Shown piece after piece: positions 10,440 through 21,629 of a DNA stretch of 64,000 nt. Source of the stretch: Protopterus annectens. Its lineage: Eukaryota; Chordata; Ceratodontiformes; Protopteridae. The notes under the pieces were generated by a model. It was not told where the DNA came from. It ran no database searches and saw only the letters and a program-made list of their open reading frames with translations. The stretch lies in contig NC_056743.1 of the NCBI RefSeq assembly GCF_019279795.1, positions 1,780,503,966 to 1,780,567,965 on the forward strand, given 5' to 3'. Position 1 is the first letter of the stretch. Every line of letters starts with the position of its first letter. The position numbers and the translations under genes are program-made.

Positions 10440-12942
10440 TTCATTATTCTAGGTACAAAATGGGGAAAAAGTAATAAGCAGCCTTTGCCACTGCAGCAGA
10501 CTAATAAAGTGTCTCTCCTTCAGTTTGGTGAATCCACTGTGGCCATTTTTGGTTCCTCAGACCGTTTATATTTTTACTCTGCTCCCTCTGGAACAATCCC
10601 TATGGCCACCATGGAGCAGAGGTTAGACACATCCTCTGCAGCTGTTAAAATGCTCTTGATGGGTAAGGGAAAAACACTCTTGTTGGTCCTGGAAAAAGGA
10701 GCAGGGAATTCCTCTTTACCTAGCCAGAATTGTGTGTCTGTTCCTAGCGAGATTTTGCCTGTAAAAAGTAGGTCTGTTTCATCAGAATTTCCTATCAAAA
10801 AACTATTCATATGTCATCTCCTGCCTCAGTTAGTTTGGATAGGGGTGATTTATTGGGCTTAGTTCAGTATTTAGCTCAGGTTATTGACCCTTCCAGTTTT
10901 CATATTTCTGGTAAAAGAAAAAAATATTCTTCATTTTCTGTGGAGGGTAAATATTTTGAATGACAAAATGATTGTGAAGGAATAACTTTTGCTTTTTTTT
11001 GTTCAGGTTTCTTATTCAGATTCTGATTAGAGTCTGGCTTTGGACAGCCCCTTTGAAGGATTTTCTTTTCCTGAAAAATTTCCAAAATTAATCCACTGTT
11101 TCAGTGGGAAGAAAATGATATTCTGCCTCTTAAATAAATATTATGATTTACTGCAAATGGAACTGCATGAACATATGCCAGTTCCTCCTGTTCTTCCAGT
11201 ACGAGAGGATGTATTTATTACAGCTTGTAACTTGTCTGACAGTCAAAACTTCAAACTCTTATGGCAAATCCATGTGAAATGTGGAGGCAAACCAGCAACT
11301 AATAAAATCCATACCACTGCAGTTTGTCCTCAGCAAGATGAAACAGTGCACCAGCAAGTAATACTTAGAGCAAAAATAAATTTATTGGGCATTTTCATCC
11401 AAAGTTACATGACTTTTTAAGAATAAAACATGATTTAATAGTCACCATTTTATATACTAAGTTATCATGCAATCTTTGTAATGTAAAACAGTCATTCTTA
11501 AAGAGATGAGTAAAACCTACGTCAACATGTAAAATAAAAAATAACATTCCATATTATAAACATCCCCTAGTATTAAAACTAATAAAAACAAAACATTTTA
11601 TTTCTTATGTTTAAAAAGTAACCATGAAAGACCTGCATACTTGTTAGAGTTTGACTACCCTCAAGTTTAAAACAGAACCCAAGGCTGTACCATCATTTAC
11701 ACCTGGGAAATATGATGAATTCAGCCTAATCTGCCAGGAACCTCATTGATATGCAAGTGTGTTCTCCCTCCAACTATTCCTAAAATGTTCAGACATTTTG
11801 TCCACCACAAAAAATGAAAAACTTCTTAAAACTTTTACGCATAATAGAATGTTTTATTATTTTCATCACCCTTAGAAATTATATATAAATGTTCATATAT
11901 ATGCCTAGTAAGTTCTATTTCTGTCTTGTCAACATAAAACTCATCACAAGGCAGGCAATTGGAAATATATATACTAATTGGCCTGAATAACGGATAGTTT
12001 TTGAGTAACCTGAAACTGCAATGTAAGATCCTTCATTTCTATATCTGTAGTATAGCAACCACATTTTTTCATGTAATGTTTGTTGTTCATAAAACCTGCT
12101 CTGTTGTCTTGTAATAAAAGTATTATAGCCTTGCTGTTTTAAAGACAAAGGAAGGTCTATGGCCTACTACCTGTAATATATATTCTCTGAAAGAATTGCT
12201 GAGGATGAACTGTGGTGTTTTTTTTTTTTTTTTTTTGCGGGGGTGGGGGGTGGTATTAGTTACCTGACAGTCAGCCTGCTGTTACCAAGAAAGCTGATAG
12301 ATTGTATAATGTTCCTAACTCTTGCAAGTTTTTATGATCTAATCCCAAATTAGGCCCAATACTGATTTCCCCGGTAAACACAATTGCTGCCAAAAATCCC
12401 CCTCTGACAAAGATGGGAAAGCTTTTGATAGATTTGGGAAAATTAGTATTCTGCAAAATGTATTTTTAGAATTCTCCACTGTCAAGCTCATATGTTAAAG
12501 TTTAGGTTTGCCTCTTTTGAGAACATGCGGAACATGATGGTATTTTACCCCTCATTTGAGGAAATCTTTGTGTAATTTTATTGCTTCGGTGTCTCAAGTG
12601 GATACTCAGTCTTTGAAACGTACCTATAATTCTGCTGCTGCCCCTTCCAGGGACTGCTGCCAGTAGTGCTGTTATGAAGAGGTTGTTTATTCATAATTTT
12701 TAATTCTGTCTTAGACAGAGAGGTAGATTTTGGACCACCTGCTAGAGAGGTCCTTAAAAAGTGTGATGAGAGACTCAAACAGATCATGGAATTTCACAGA
12801 TTTTCAGCCTTCCTTCCTCAAGTTTGTCAATGGGATTAATGCTACTACTACAACATTTTACATAAAGCAAAATAAGAAAACACAGCAAGCTGTTGGCAAG
12901 CAAACATTTTAAAAGCAATGGCAGGGAGGTTCCAAGAAGAAA
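10440..12942 (+). pseudogene. Probable DIRS gag-like region, heavily decayed
   Basis: This 2.5-kb stretch lies just upstream, on the same strand, of clear DIRS RT and recombinase sequence, with only a CR1 insertion between. It holds frames such as 10485-10862 and 11040-11420, and a basic end before the CR1 (GGTTCCAAGAAGAAAGG, encoding a short Lys/Arg-rich tail). Serine-rich and poorly conserved composition fits a DIRS gag-like ORF1. I cannot point to a diagnostic motif, so the call rests mainly on position. The stretch 11430-12470 in particular shows nothing recognisable. Confidence 0.35.
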
Positions 12943-15690
12943 GGTTCATAGTTTCATAGGTTCATAGGTGTGTACTAGGCTAATGACCCTGGAGCCTTTA
13001 CAAGCCTAGCCCATAGAAGTGCCCAGTCATTGTGCTGCCCCACGTTAGTTCCCAGTGCCTCTATAAAGTAGAGCCACTGGAGTGATCCCCCAGGTGAACT
13101 TTCTATTTCCCATCCACTCGTCAAGTTTTCTCTAGAAGAGGGCCAGTGAGGTGCTCTGCTTGATATGTATGGGAAGTCTATTCCAGAGCATGGGCAGTCT
13201 CTGGGTTATGAACCTGTCCCTTCAGCATGTTCTGTTGATTGCGGTAATGAGGTTGAGGTCTCTGGAGTGTGTGGTGCAGATGGACTGAGATTTCTTTAGA
13301 TGTAGCATTTCTAACAGAGCAGGGTCAGACATGACTTTGTAAGTCAGGTAAAGATTGCCTCTTAGTAGACAATATGAGACAGAGAATAGCTGGAATCTTT
13401 TGAGTCTGTCCATGTAGGACATGTGTTTAAGGCCTAGGATCCTCTTCGTGAGGTATTTTTGTGGCCTCTCCAGCTGTTGCAGGTGTCTAGTGAGGTACAT
13501 GCCAAATGGGGCATTATACTCGATGACTGGCCTAATAAGGGAAGAGTAGAGAGAGATGATGACCTCTTTTTTCCTGGATGCAAAACCCTTGGTAATGAGA
13601 TGTGCCACATAGAAGGACTTTCTGACCACAGTGGCAATGTGGTGGTTGAAGGAGACGTTGCTGTCAACTTGTGTCCCCAGATCTCTTATAACACATTCAG
13701 TGTTCAGTGGGCTCCCATCAATGTGGTAATTAGTGGGAACTGAGTTTTTCCCAAAGAGGATGATGATGCATTTTGGCATCAAGCTTAAGGCCATGGTTTC
13801 AACACCAGTCATTGGTCTCATTGATGCCTTTCTGTAGGATGTCTGCATCAATTGGGGAGTTAATAATGGCTCCCAGTTTGCAGTCGTCTGAGAATTTGGT
13901 AAGTCAGAGTCCCTCTGTGTTGGCCTGGACTTCTAAGAAGTAGATGCCAAACAGGAGAGGACCCAGGACCGATCCCTCTAGGACTCCACTCATGACTGAT
14001 CAGCAGTCTGACTTGGAGTCCACTACTTTCACACTGTGGGTTCTATCTGTGAGCCAATTTGCAACCCACCTAACAATATAGGGGGTGATGCCTAGTTTAG
14101 TGAGGAATGGTATTAAAGGCCTTAGCTAGATCAAGGTAGGCTGTATGAACTGCTTTACCTTTATCCACAGCTCTGGTGACTGACTCAAATAAGTCAACCA
14201 GGTTGAGCAGGCATGATCTACCTTTCACAAAACTAAATTGCGTGGGATCTAGAATTTGGAGATTCCCTATATCCTTGTTAATTAGGTCCATGATGATGTA
14301 CTCCATAGCCTTACATATTAGACTCGTCAGGCTAATCGGGAGATAATTTCCAGGGTCTGTAGTCACTCCTCTTTATGGAGAGGGATGACTGTAGCAGTGC
14401 GCCATTCGGTAGGGACAAGGTCTGGTTTGAAGCTATGAGTGAACAGGGCACACAGATGTGGTGCCGGTTCACTTTGTAATTCATGTAGAACACAGCCAGG
14501 GATATGTTGGGTCCCATGGAAGCTGTATTATTGGCCTTGGACAATGCAGCTTTAACCTGTACTCCAATAATGCTGGGTGCCTGACATTCTTCCAGTATGG
14601 AGATTGGTCCTTTAGGGAGCAGAGAGGGATAAAGATGGCACTGAATTTGTTGGCCAGTATGCTGGCAATATCTGTTGGCTTAGCATAAGAGGTACCATTG
14701 TGCAGTAACTCAGAGCAAATCTGGGTATTGCTGTCGAGATTCTTGATATAACTATTGAAGGCTTTGTGGTTGTATTTAGTGTCTCCTGCAATTCTGCCTT
14801 CATAGCTGGCTTTGGACGTTTTCATGAGGGATCTCAACTTTTTGTTGCAGCTGATAAGGGAATTTTTCCAGTCTTTGGTCTTCACCTTTTTCTGCAACAG
14901 TTTCTTCCTTCTGTTGTAGAGTTTATTAATGGCAGGGGACCACCAGATTGGCTTCCTTTTTTTGGAGGAGAGCATCTTGGTTCTGTTGCGTATGACTAGT
15001 TCCATGCATTTATGTACGTGTTTTTACAGTGCATTGGTGTATGATTTGGCAGTCATGCATCTATTTTCCATTAGCATGGGTGCCTGGAAGTTAGCCACCT
15101 CTGTTTTAGGAGTCCAAAGTCAGCATTGGAGAAGTTTTTCGTGGTGGATACCTTTGCGGGGGATGTGGGTGAGATGTGGGTTTCTATGGTGATTAGTTTG
15201 TGGTCGGATCTAACTAGGGAAGAATTGCAGAATTGACTATTGGTGTAGAGCAATGGTTACTCTTTTTAGTAATAACCAGGTCAAGGATGTTGCTTCCTCT
15301 AGTGGGGTAAGAATGAGCTGATCCAGGGCATTGGAACTAATGAATTCCAGGATGTTTTGGGCCAGTGCATTGGTGCATGAGTAGTTTTCCCAGTTGATGG
15401 AGGGGTAGTTGAAGTCCCCTAGTGTAAGAGTGTTGGGTTGGATCTTAATAGTTTCCAGGGTGCTTAGGAATGTGGATTAAGAGACTTGGGACATGATTGG
15501 GCACCTATAGCAGGCTATGACCTGAATTGCCATCATACCCAGTGTTAGTTGTACCTGGAGTATCTCAGATGCATTATGTTGAGCTACTAGTCTGGAGGTA
15601 TGCATATCCTTTATGAATATGGAGACACCACTGCCTCTGGAGTTTCGGTCCATGTTCTCTGAAAGGAGGAACCTTCCAGAATAAAACACA
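12943..15690 (-). mobile_element. CR1-type LINE, nested in DIRS element
   Basis: The 3' tail (GGTTCATAG repeats) is at 12943, followed by the TACTAGGCTAATG and AAGCCTAGCCC blocks. The copy extends to the endonuclease region at about 15690. Coding frames are broken: RT thumb 13851-13222 (VIRDLGTQVDSNVSFN, RPVIEYNAPFGMYL), RT core 14366-14097 (LPISLTSLICKAMEYI, AYLDLAKAFNTIPH), linker 15005-14481 (WWSPAINKLYNRRKKLL), endonuclease 15253-15071 (LVRSDHKLITIE) and 15689-15477 (GSGVSIFIKD). It is more decayed than the copy at 6343-8698. DIRS sequence flanks both sides. Confidence 0.88.
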
Positions 15691-15959
15691 ATCTAACATG
15701 TCTAAATGACTTTTTTCCAGAATCCTTCCCTCTTTCCTACTCTGGCAAGCCTTTAATACTTATCAAAAAGGAATCTTCATTTCTCTATTTGGCAACAGAA
15801 AGCTTCAGACAAATGGGTTCTGAAAGTGATTCAGCACGGATATAGACAGTAGTAGGAATTTCTTTCCTTCCCCTCCTATGAGATTGCCCCACATCTGTCA
15901 GATCAAATCTCTTTTCCCACCTAGCATTCAGTATCTACTCACTCAGGGGTTATAGAAGC

Positions 15960-16640
15960 AGTCCCTCCTCCTCAGATTGGAGAAGGGTTTTATTCAAGAA
16001 TGTTTTTGGTGCCAAAGAAAGAAGCTCCATGAATAACAGTTCTGGATCTTTTGTTTCTGAACCAGATTGTGATGGTCTCCAAGTTCAAAATGTCACCTCT
16101 TCACAACCTGTTACCTCTCATTCACCTTTAAGTTTTCTGCTGACCTTATCATCACGTATCCATAGCTCCAGATTTCAAAAGTTTCTTAAGGTTTTCTGTG
16201 CCTGGATCATACTTTCAATGCTCTGTATTATCCTTTAGGTTATTCAAAGCTCCAAGGGTATTTGTAAAGTGATTAACTCCAGTGATAGCTTACTGTAGAT
16301 TGCAAGGTATTCACATTTCCCTTATTTAAATGACTTGCTTATCTTTGCAGATTCTTTTTCAGTGTCAGAGCTCTCTCACATGGGTGGGAGATCTCCTGCA
16401 CAGACACAAGTTTTAGGTGTCTTGTTTGACTCTTTTGCACATTATTGATTTTTTGGGGTGTTTCTTAGATACGTCAATTCAAAGATCTTGTTTCCACAGG
16501 AAAAAAGTAGATCTGTATCTAGAACTAATCTTGACCTTTTCTATTCAGATAACTATCTCAGCAAGGAAATTTCTTAGGATAATAGGTATCATGGCATCTA
16601 CTATTCTCATCCACTCTCAAGACTCCATATGAAAAAATAT
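15960..16640 (+). pseudogene. DIRS reverse transcriptase, decayed
   Basis: Across frames the reading is GFYSRMFLVPKK (15985), an LDL-x-x-LN block, VMVSKFKM (16068), FLRFSVPGSYFQC, APRVFVK, then FPYLNDLLIFADS at 16316-16354. The last is the Y-x-DD box with N for the first D. FLGVFLDTSIQRSCF follows in the next frame. This succession (YSRLFLVPKK, FKM, LRF, APRVF, Y-L-DD) is specific to DIRS-type RT. Stops and frameshifts occur throughout, so it is inactive. Confidence 0.82.
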
Positions 16641-16689
16641 AATGGTGAAGAAACCAATTTAATCTGAATCCAGGTCCTGCATTTTCCCT

Positions 16690-17060
16690 TCCAGCTTCAT
16701 GACAATCTTAAAACAGTTCTCAGACTTTTGCTTTAGGAGTAATATACATGCAGATACAAATGCAGGGTCTTTGGTACAGGAAATACAGACCAAAATACAT
16801 CAATGTAAAAGAGATGGAAGTTATAAATATTCTAAACATTCTCAATCACCTATGGACCCTAAGACATTACAAGTGCTTACAGACAACACCTTAGTGATAC
16901 TGTATAAAAATAGACTAGATCCAGATTCTACCCTCTGTGCAATCTAGCCAACGTATCCTGGAATATAGCTTTACAGTACATCACTCTACAAGCATCTTAC
17001 ATACCATCAGAGCAAAATTTATTGCAGACAAGCTGAACAGGACAGGAACAGACCCTCATA
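16690..17060 (+). pseudogene. DIRS RNase H-like segment
   Basis: Directly after the RT, the frame at 16699-16947 contains LQVLTDNTLVILYKNR, which matches the T-D-N-x-x-x-x-x-Y-x-N block of DIRS RNase H. A later frame reads LQASYIPSEQNLL, comparable to the H-I-P-G-x-x-N-x-x-A-D end of the domain. Highly mutated. Confidence 0.6.
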
Positions 17061-17499
17061 AATGAAAACTGAATCAGAGATGTATCACCAGCTGGGGAAC
17101 AGATCCGTCAGTTACAACAATCAGTTGGTGATATTCTTTTCCAGGATTCCAGGCAAGAAGACCTGTAAAACAAATGCTATTTCTTTTCCTCGGACAGGAA
17201 TGATCCTATGTGCTTTCCCATCATTTCCACCAATTCCCCTGGTCATTCTAAAGATTCAGAAGGAATCCTCAAAGATGACTGAGATTTTCTAGCTAGCACC
17301 AAAACAAAAACCAGGACCCTTTTATGGCTAGTGTTTCCCTGTTTTTTGCAATATTTGTTTGTTACTATATTCTGGTGTGTCTTACTCCTTTATTAAGGCT
17401 CATTTATCAGCCATTTTAGCATGCCTGCCCATGGATCCCCTTCATTCAATGCAATTTTATGTAAAAATGTTTTTGAAAGGGGTATCATATACCAAGCCT

Positions 17500-18165
17500 C
17501 TTGAAAATAGATAATTACTCCTTGGGATCTTAATTTTGTCTTGGAAAAACTACCTCTTGCTCCACTTGCACCAGCACATCAGGCTGATTTGAAGTTCTTG
17601 ACATGGAAAACAGCTGACTGCTCTGACTTCTGCAATAAAGGAATCTGAGTTGCATGCTCCCATAGCAGATCAGCTTTAACTAATGTTCCACAAAGATCAG
17701 TTTTTTTGTAAGAATTCATCCTTCATTTATGCCTGTAGTGATATCCAAATTTACTTTGAGCCAAACAACCCATCTCCCTGTCTTCTTCCCAGAGCCTAAA
17801 AACAAGGAGGAAAGGATACTCTATACATTGCATGTCCACAAACAATTTGGATATTATCTTGTCAGAACTAAATCTTATAGGAACTCTGATCAGTTGCACT
17901 TTTCTTGTGAAGGTAAAAGGAAAGGGGGACCATTGTCAAAGTAGACTAATTACAAATGGATTTCTCACACTATTACCTTTTGTTATATCCACCACAACAA
18001 GGCAATTCCAGGCAGAGTCAAGGTTCATTTACCAGGGCCTTGGATTCATTAGTGGCTTTTTGGAAGTGTTTACGTTCTATAAATATTCCAAAAATAGCAG
18101 CTTAGGTCTTTGTGCATACCTTTACAAAGTACTACAAACTAGATTCTTTCCCAAGGTCTAAGACA
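17500..18165 (+). pseudogene. DIRS tyrosine recombinase, decayed
   Basis: DIRS elements integrate with a tyrosine recombinase instead of an integrase or endonuclease. Seen here: ITPWDLNFVLEKLPLAPL and LKFLTWKTA (17515-17615), the usual WDLN-x-VL...L-x-x-L-T-x-K-T-A start. The frame 17729-17944 then has FGYYLVRTKSYRNSDQL with a basic K-G-x-x-S-K end. Last, HTFTKYYKLDSF (about 18110-18150) matches the terminal H-T-F-x-x-x-Y-x-L-D block with the tyrosine region. Frames are shifted and stopped. The DIRS call for the whole 10.4-18.2 kb region depends chiefly on this and the RT. Confidence 0.82.
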
Positions 18166-18393
18166 GGCTTTGCTAGGACCATTATATGGGGGCACCTGAC
18201 CCCTCATCCTTCCTCTTCTGAGTCAGTTTAATCTATGGAAATCAACCCATATAGCTAAGTCCACTGGAGCAGTAACGAATATGATTATAGTACAGTTGTG
18301 TACGTAAATTTACCATAACCGCTCCTTCCCTCCATAGTACAGTTAATAGATCTTAGCATTATTATTTTTTTCTTTCAAAGAACATTCTGGGAC

Positions 18394-18537
18394 AGATTCC
18401 AAAAGACTTGCTTTCTATGCAAGTGACTCACTCTGGTATAGTCCTGCCCCAATTCCAATTTTCTCTCAGTCTAAGTGACTTAAATTGGTGTAAGCATAGC
18501 ACTAAGTCACTTATACTGAAAGCAAGTCTTTTGGAAA
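18394..18537. repeat. Hairpin-forming inverted repeat, possible MITE core
   Basis: ATTCCAAAAGACTTGCTTTC...AAGTGAC (18394-18427) recurs in reverse complement at 18504-18537 with a few mismatches. The loop is about 76 bp. Fainter symmetry continues outward (GGGACAGATTCC versus GGAATCTGACC). It may be a short non-autonomous DNA transposon just outside the Harbinger left end. Confidence 0.6.
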
Positions 18538-18992
18538 TAAGGCAGGCATATACTGGAGTAAATTACTTACAATGACAGAATGTTGGAATCTGACCTCCAT
18601 TTTTTTTCATTTTTTAAATATTTATATTCAATTATTATTTACTGAATGTGAATATTGTTCTATTTTCTTTCTATATAAGTTAGGTAATATAGATGAATTA
18701 TTACAGTCTGTATAGATTATCTCATTTATGTAATCTCAAAGAATTCCCAAAATTAATTATTAAAGTAGATTCTGAAAAGCTTTGAGTTTTATGGTTTGGA
18801 ATGGTAAACTTCTCTTTGATTTATTATATTATTGTATTACTAGTTTTTTTTAATATTTATTCCTCCCATACAATTATACCAAGCTAATAGCTTCTTTTCT
18901 CTCAAATCTAACATTATGTCTTCATTTGCTGTTTCCAATAAGCCTATAATTACTCCCAATGGAAATATAGTGAATAACCAACTTTTTAACTT

Positions 18993-18995
18993 ACT
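18993..18995. repeat. 3-bp target duplication ACT, left (Harbinger-1)
   Basis: ACT directly precedes the left terminal repeat and also directly follows the right one (38911-38913). PIF/Harbinger elements make 3-bp duplications. Three bases alone could match by chance. Confidence 0.55.
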
Positions 18996-19018
18996 CCCCT
19001 GGATTCTCTATGCCTTCC
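18996..19018. repeat. Harbinger-1 left terminal inverted repeat
   Basis: About 22 bp, pairing imperfectly with 38889-38910. GC-rich subterminal sequence with CTGCA/TGCAGG motifs follows and may bind the SANT-type protein (inference). Confidence 0.6.
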
Positions 19019-19235
19019 ACGGCGTGCAAGATCAGTGCAGGAGTTCTAGCAGGCAATATGTCTGCCGTGCGATCCAGGAATAGCCTGCAGGGGTGTGCAC
19101 GAGCACTCCTGCACTAATCCTGCATGGACTAAGCCCCTGTATGCAAGTCACCCCATTTTCAGGAGAAATCCATGCAAATGAGGTGTATTTGTGATCCAGG
19201 AAGCTTGCAACCGGCCGTGCAGGACTAGTGTAATC

Positions 19236-19276
19236 TGCAGAAATGTACTCAGTTAGTAACCGAGTACATTTCTGCA
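19236..19276. repeat. Perfect 15-bp hairpin near Harbinger left end
   Basis: TGCAGAAATGTACTC (19236-19250) and its exact reverse complement GAGTACATTTCTGCA (19262-19276) with an 11-base loop, 240 bp inside the element. Confidence 0.85.
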
Positions 19277-20213
19277 ATATCCAAAATGGAGCTGTGACAG
19301 CCCCAAATAAAGGCAGCATATCAGTTAGGAAGCATGCCAATGGCCAAGTATAAGGCCATTGGGATTATAAACAGCCAAAAAAAATAAAAAATCAACTTTT
19401 ATTTTTTTTAGCTGATCTCAGCTATTTAAGCATACGGCAGTGGCGTGCAAATGGGATGGGGTGGGGGGGGGGGAATAACAAACTAAACTGAAATTAAGCA
19501 TTCTAACTAAAATCACTATTCTGCCATGCAAGTCAATGGCAGGCAGAAGACAACATGGCCAGTGAGTAGTGGTTGCTAAGGGAGGAGGCTTAGTGTGAGA
19601 CATGTAACTATGCATTAGCAGACAATCCTATGCAAATGAGGGGAATGATAGTGAATTCCAGTTTTCCCCAACATGCTAGTCAGGTCCCAGCAGTGTAAGA
19701 GTAGAAATAGCTTGGTGCAAGCCTAGAAGTTAGCTGACACCATGGGGGTGTGTCTCAGGCATACTGTAAGTGTAAGCGGATTGGAGCCCTGTGGCCCAGG
19801 ATTGCTCCTAGCTTAGCACAGCTAAGCTAGGGGGTGTGTCTGAATCTGCCTAGCACTCTTTACATTGCCTAAGCAGGTGTGTGCACCGTGCACCGGGTTT
19901 TAAAGGTTTTAAAAAAAAGTTAAACCAGGAAATAGCTGCACTGTGTACATTTGAGCACTCTGTTTGTGGGGCGCACCCCCAGGCTTAAACAGGAAGGCAA
20001 TGGGAAGGGAAAACAGCAGTAGGAAGGTAATCAAGGAGAACTAGCATACCTGGCAAGTGAAATGTATCAGAATCAGCCAGTTATACAGGCAGCAGACCAA
20101 CCCAGCCCAGAACACTACTATAAACTATACAAACACCTTTCCCCCTGGTTTTTCCAACACTCTACACCACCAGTGTAAACAAGCGGGGAACTTTTAACAC
20201 ACACAACAGCAAA

Positions 20214-21355
20214 ATGATAGGGGCTGCAATAGCTATCATACAACAACCTGTGGAAGAAGCTGAGGGTGGTGAGGATGTGAATGCTGTTGACCAACCCACA
20301 GTGAGGAGACAGAGAAGAGTGTACAGAGCCAGGGTAAATTACCAGGGTCTACATGAGCTGGAGATAGTGGAGCAGTATAGGGTGGACATGGACCTCCTAC
20401 AGCAAATTGTTGAGCTGTGCCGGCAATGCCTGACACACAGAACTAACAGAGGGGAATCCATCCCAGTGGATGCCAAGGTATGTGTAGGCCTAAGAATACT
20501 AGCTACAGGTACCTTCTAAAGGCCAACTAGGGATATGATGTGGATCTCACAGACATCAGCAGCCAGGGTACTCCACCAGTTCCTGGATGCCATGTCAGCA
20601 CATGTGAGTAAGCACGTATATTTCCCCAACACCCGTGAGGCATTGGCCAGCAATAAGCAACTGTTTCATCAAATGGCAGAATACCCTGAGGTAGTGGGTG
20701 CTATAGACGTACACACATACACATCAAAGCACCACCCGGTGAGCAGGGTAGGGTCTACATCAACCACAAGGGCTTCCCCTCCATCAACTGCCAGGTTGTG
20801 TACGATGCCCAGGGCATAATATTGAATGCATGTGCTGGCTGCCGTGAAAGTTATCACGATTCCCACACTTGGCATCTGTCGCAGCTGTACCAGAGATTTG
20901 CCAGTGGAGACATCCCTCACGGTCATCTAGTGGGGGATGTTAGATACACACTGGAGCCGTGGCTGATGACACCCATCAAAAATGCACACACACCTGAACA
21001 AGAACTCCATAAACAGGCACACGCACAGACCAGAATTATATTAGAGCATGTGTTTGGGATGCTCAAGTCACCGTTTCAGTGCCTGGACACATCTGGTGGA
21101 GCCTTGCTGTACTCACAAGCTACATGTACCCAAATTGTCCTTGTATGTGCCATGCTGCACAATATGATCCTGCAGAAACAGCTGCAGCAGGAACAGCATG
21201 GGGCAGGGCCACACAGCCCCCCACCATTGCCAAGGCCTGCACAGGCACAGAGTGACTCGGAGGAGGAACAACCTGAGTCTGCCCAGTATGCCCTGGCCTT
21301 GGCAAAGAGGCAATGCATAGCACATACACTGACACAGGAGGGACCCAGGGAATAA
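20214..21355 (+). pseudogene. Harbinger-1 transposase (HARBI1-like), one stop and one frameshift
   Basis: DDE nuclease of the PIF/Harbinger superfamily, about 380 codons, the usual length. The N-terminal part (20214-20516) has RVYRARVNYQGLHELEIVEQ and a helix-turn-helix-like region up to LRILATGTF. There a TAA at 20517 replaces what is normally a Gln codon (G-x-F-Q). The same frame continues with ISQTSAARVLHQFLDAM and VVGAIDVHTYTSKH, which carries the first Asp. One frameshift near 20740 moves reading to VYINHKGFPSINCQVVYDAQ, then YHDSHTW, HLVGDVRYTLEPWLMTPI (second Asp) and ILEHVFGMLKSPFQCLD (catalytic Glu). All three acidic residues remain. The tail is Gln/Pro/Glu-rich. The ATG at 20214 is chosen because it opens the frame ahead of the conserved part. 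Its partner is the SANT gene at 34284-37555. Confidence 0.9.
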
Positions 21356-21412
21356 CACCTCTCTCTGACTCTCACATACAGTAAAAGGGATGACAAACAT
21401 TACACTACCTGT

Positions 21413-21615
21413 ACGAAATACCTGAGCGCTTTCACCAGAATCAAAGTCTGGCTTCTACAGAGGACTCTGAAGAAGCCAGACTTTGATTCTGGTGAAATTG
21501 CTCAGTTATTTGGTACAATAAAAGTTTTAGTGTATTATATCGGTGGTCCGGGCTTTTTTAATTCTTTTTTATTTTCTATTTGTTGTATAGTCCCTTGTGG
21601 ACTGTTCAGTGTTTT
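21413..21615 (+). mobile_element. Mini-PLE: pLTR with inverted 5' cap, 14-bp duplication
   Basis: A 203-bp insertion flanked by ATTACACTACCTGT at 21399-21412 and 21616-21629. Its first ~43 bp are the inverted copy of an internal segment, including a perfect 27-bp arm (21430-21456 and 21471-21497). The right part has a hammerhead-like motif, an AATAAAAG box and an AT-rich end. The layout mirrors the full PLE at 5971-10284 (inverted pLTR piece, then pLTR, 14-bp duplication) but with no coding part. PLE origin is inferred from layout. Confidence 0.65.
21467..21497 (+). ncRNA. Hammerhead-like motif in mini-PLE
   Basis: CTGAAGA, an extra A, six-pair stem GCCAGA/TCTGGT (one G-T pair), then GAAA. 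This is the same layout as at 10111-10133, including the extra A, though the stem sequence differs completely. Compensated stem change around a fixed core suggests selection on structure. Confidence 0.45.
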
Positions 21616-21629
21616 ATTACACTACCTGT

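Noticed and set aside
13434-13667. Second minus-strand frame over CR1 RT
   Set aside because: Out-of-frame shadow of the RT thumb frame 13851-13222.
20236-21400. Minus-strand frames over the Harbinger-1 transposase
   Set aside because: Antisense of a clear DDE transposase; no motifs of their own.
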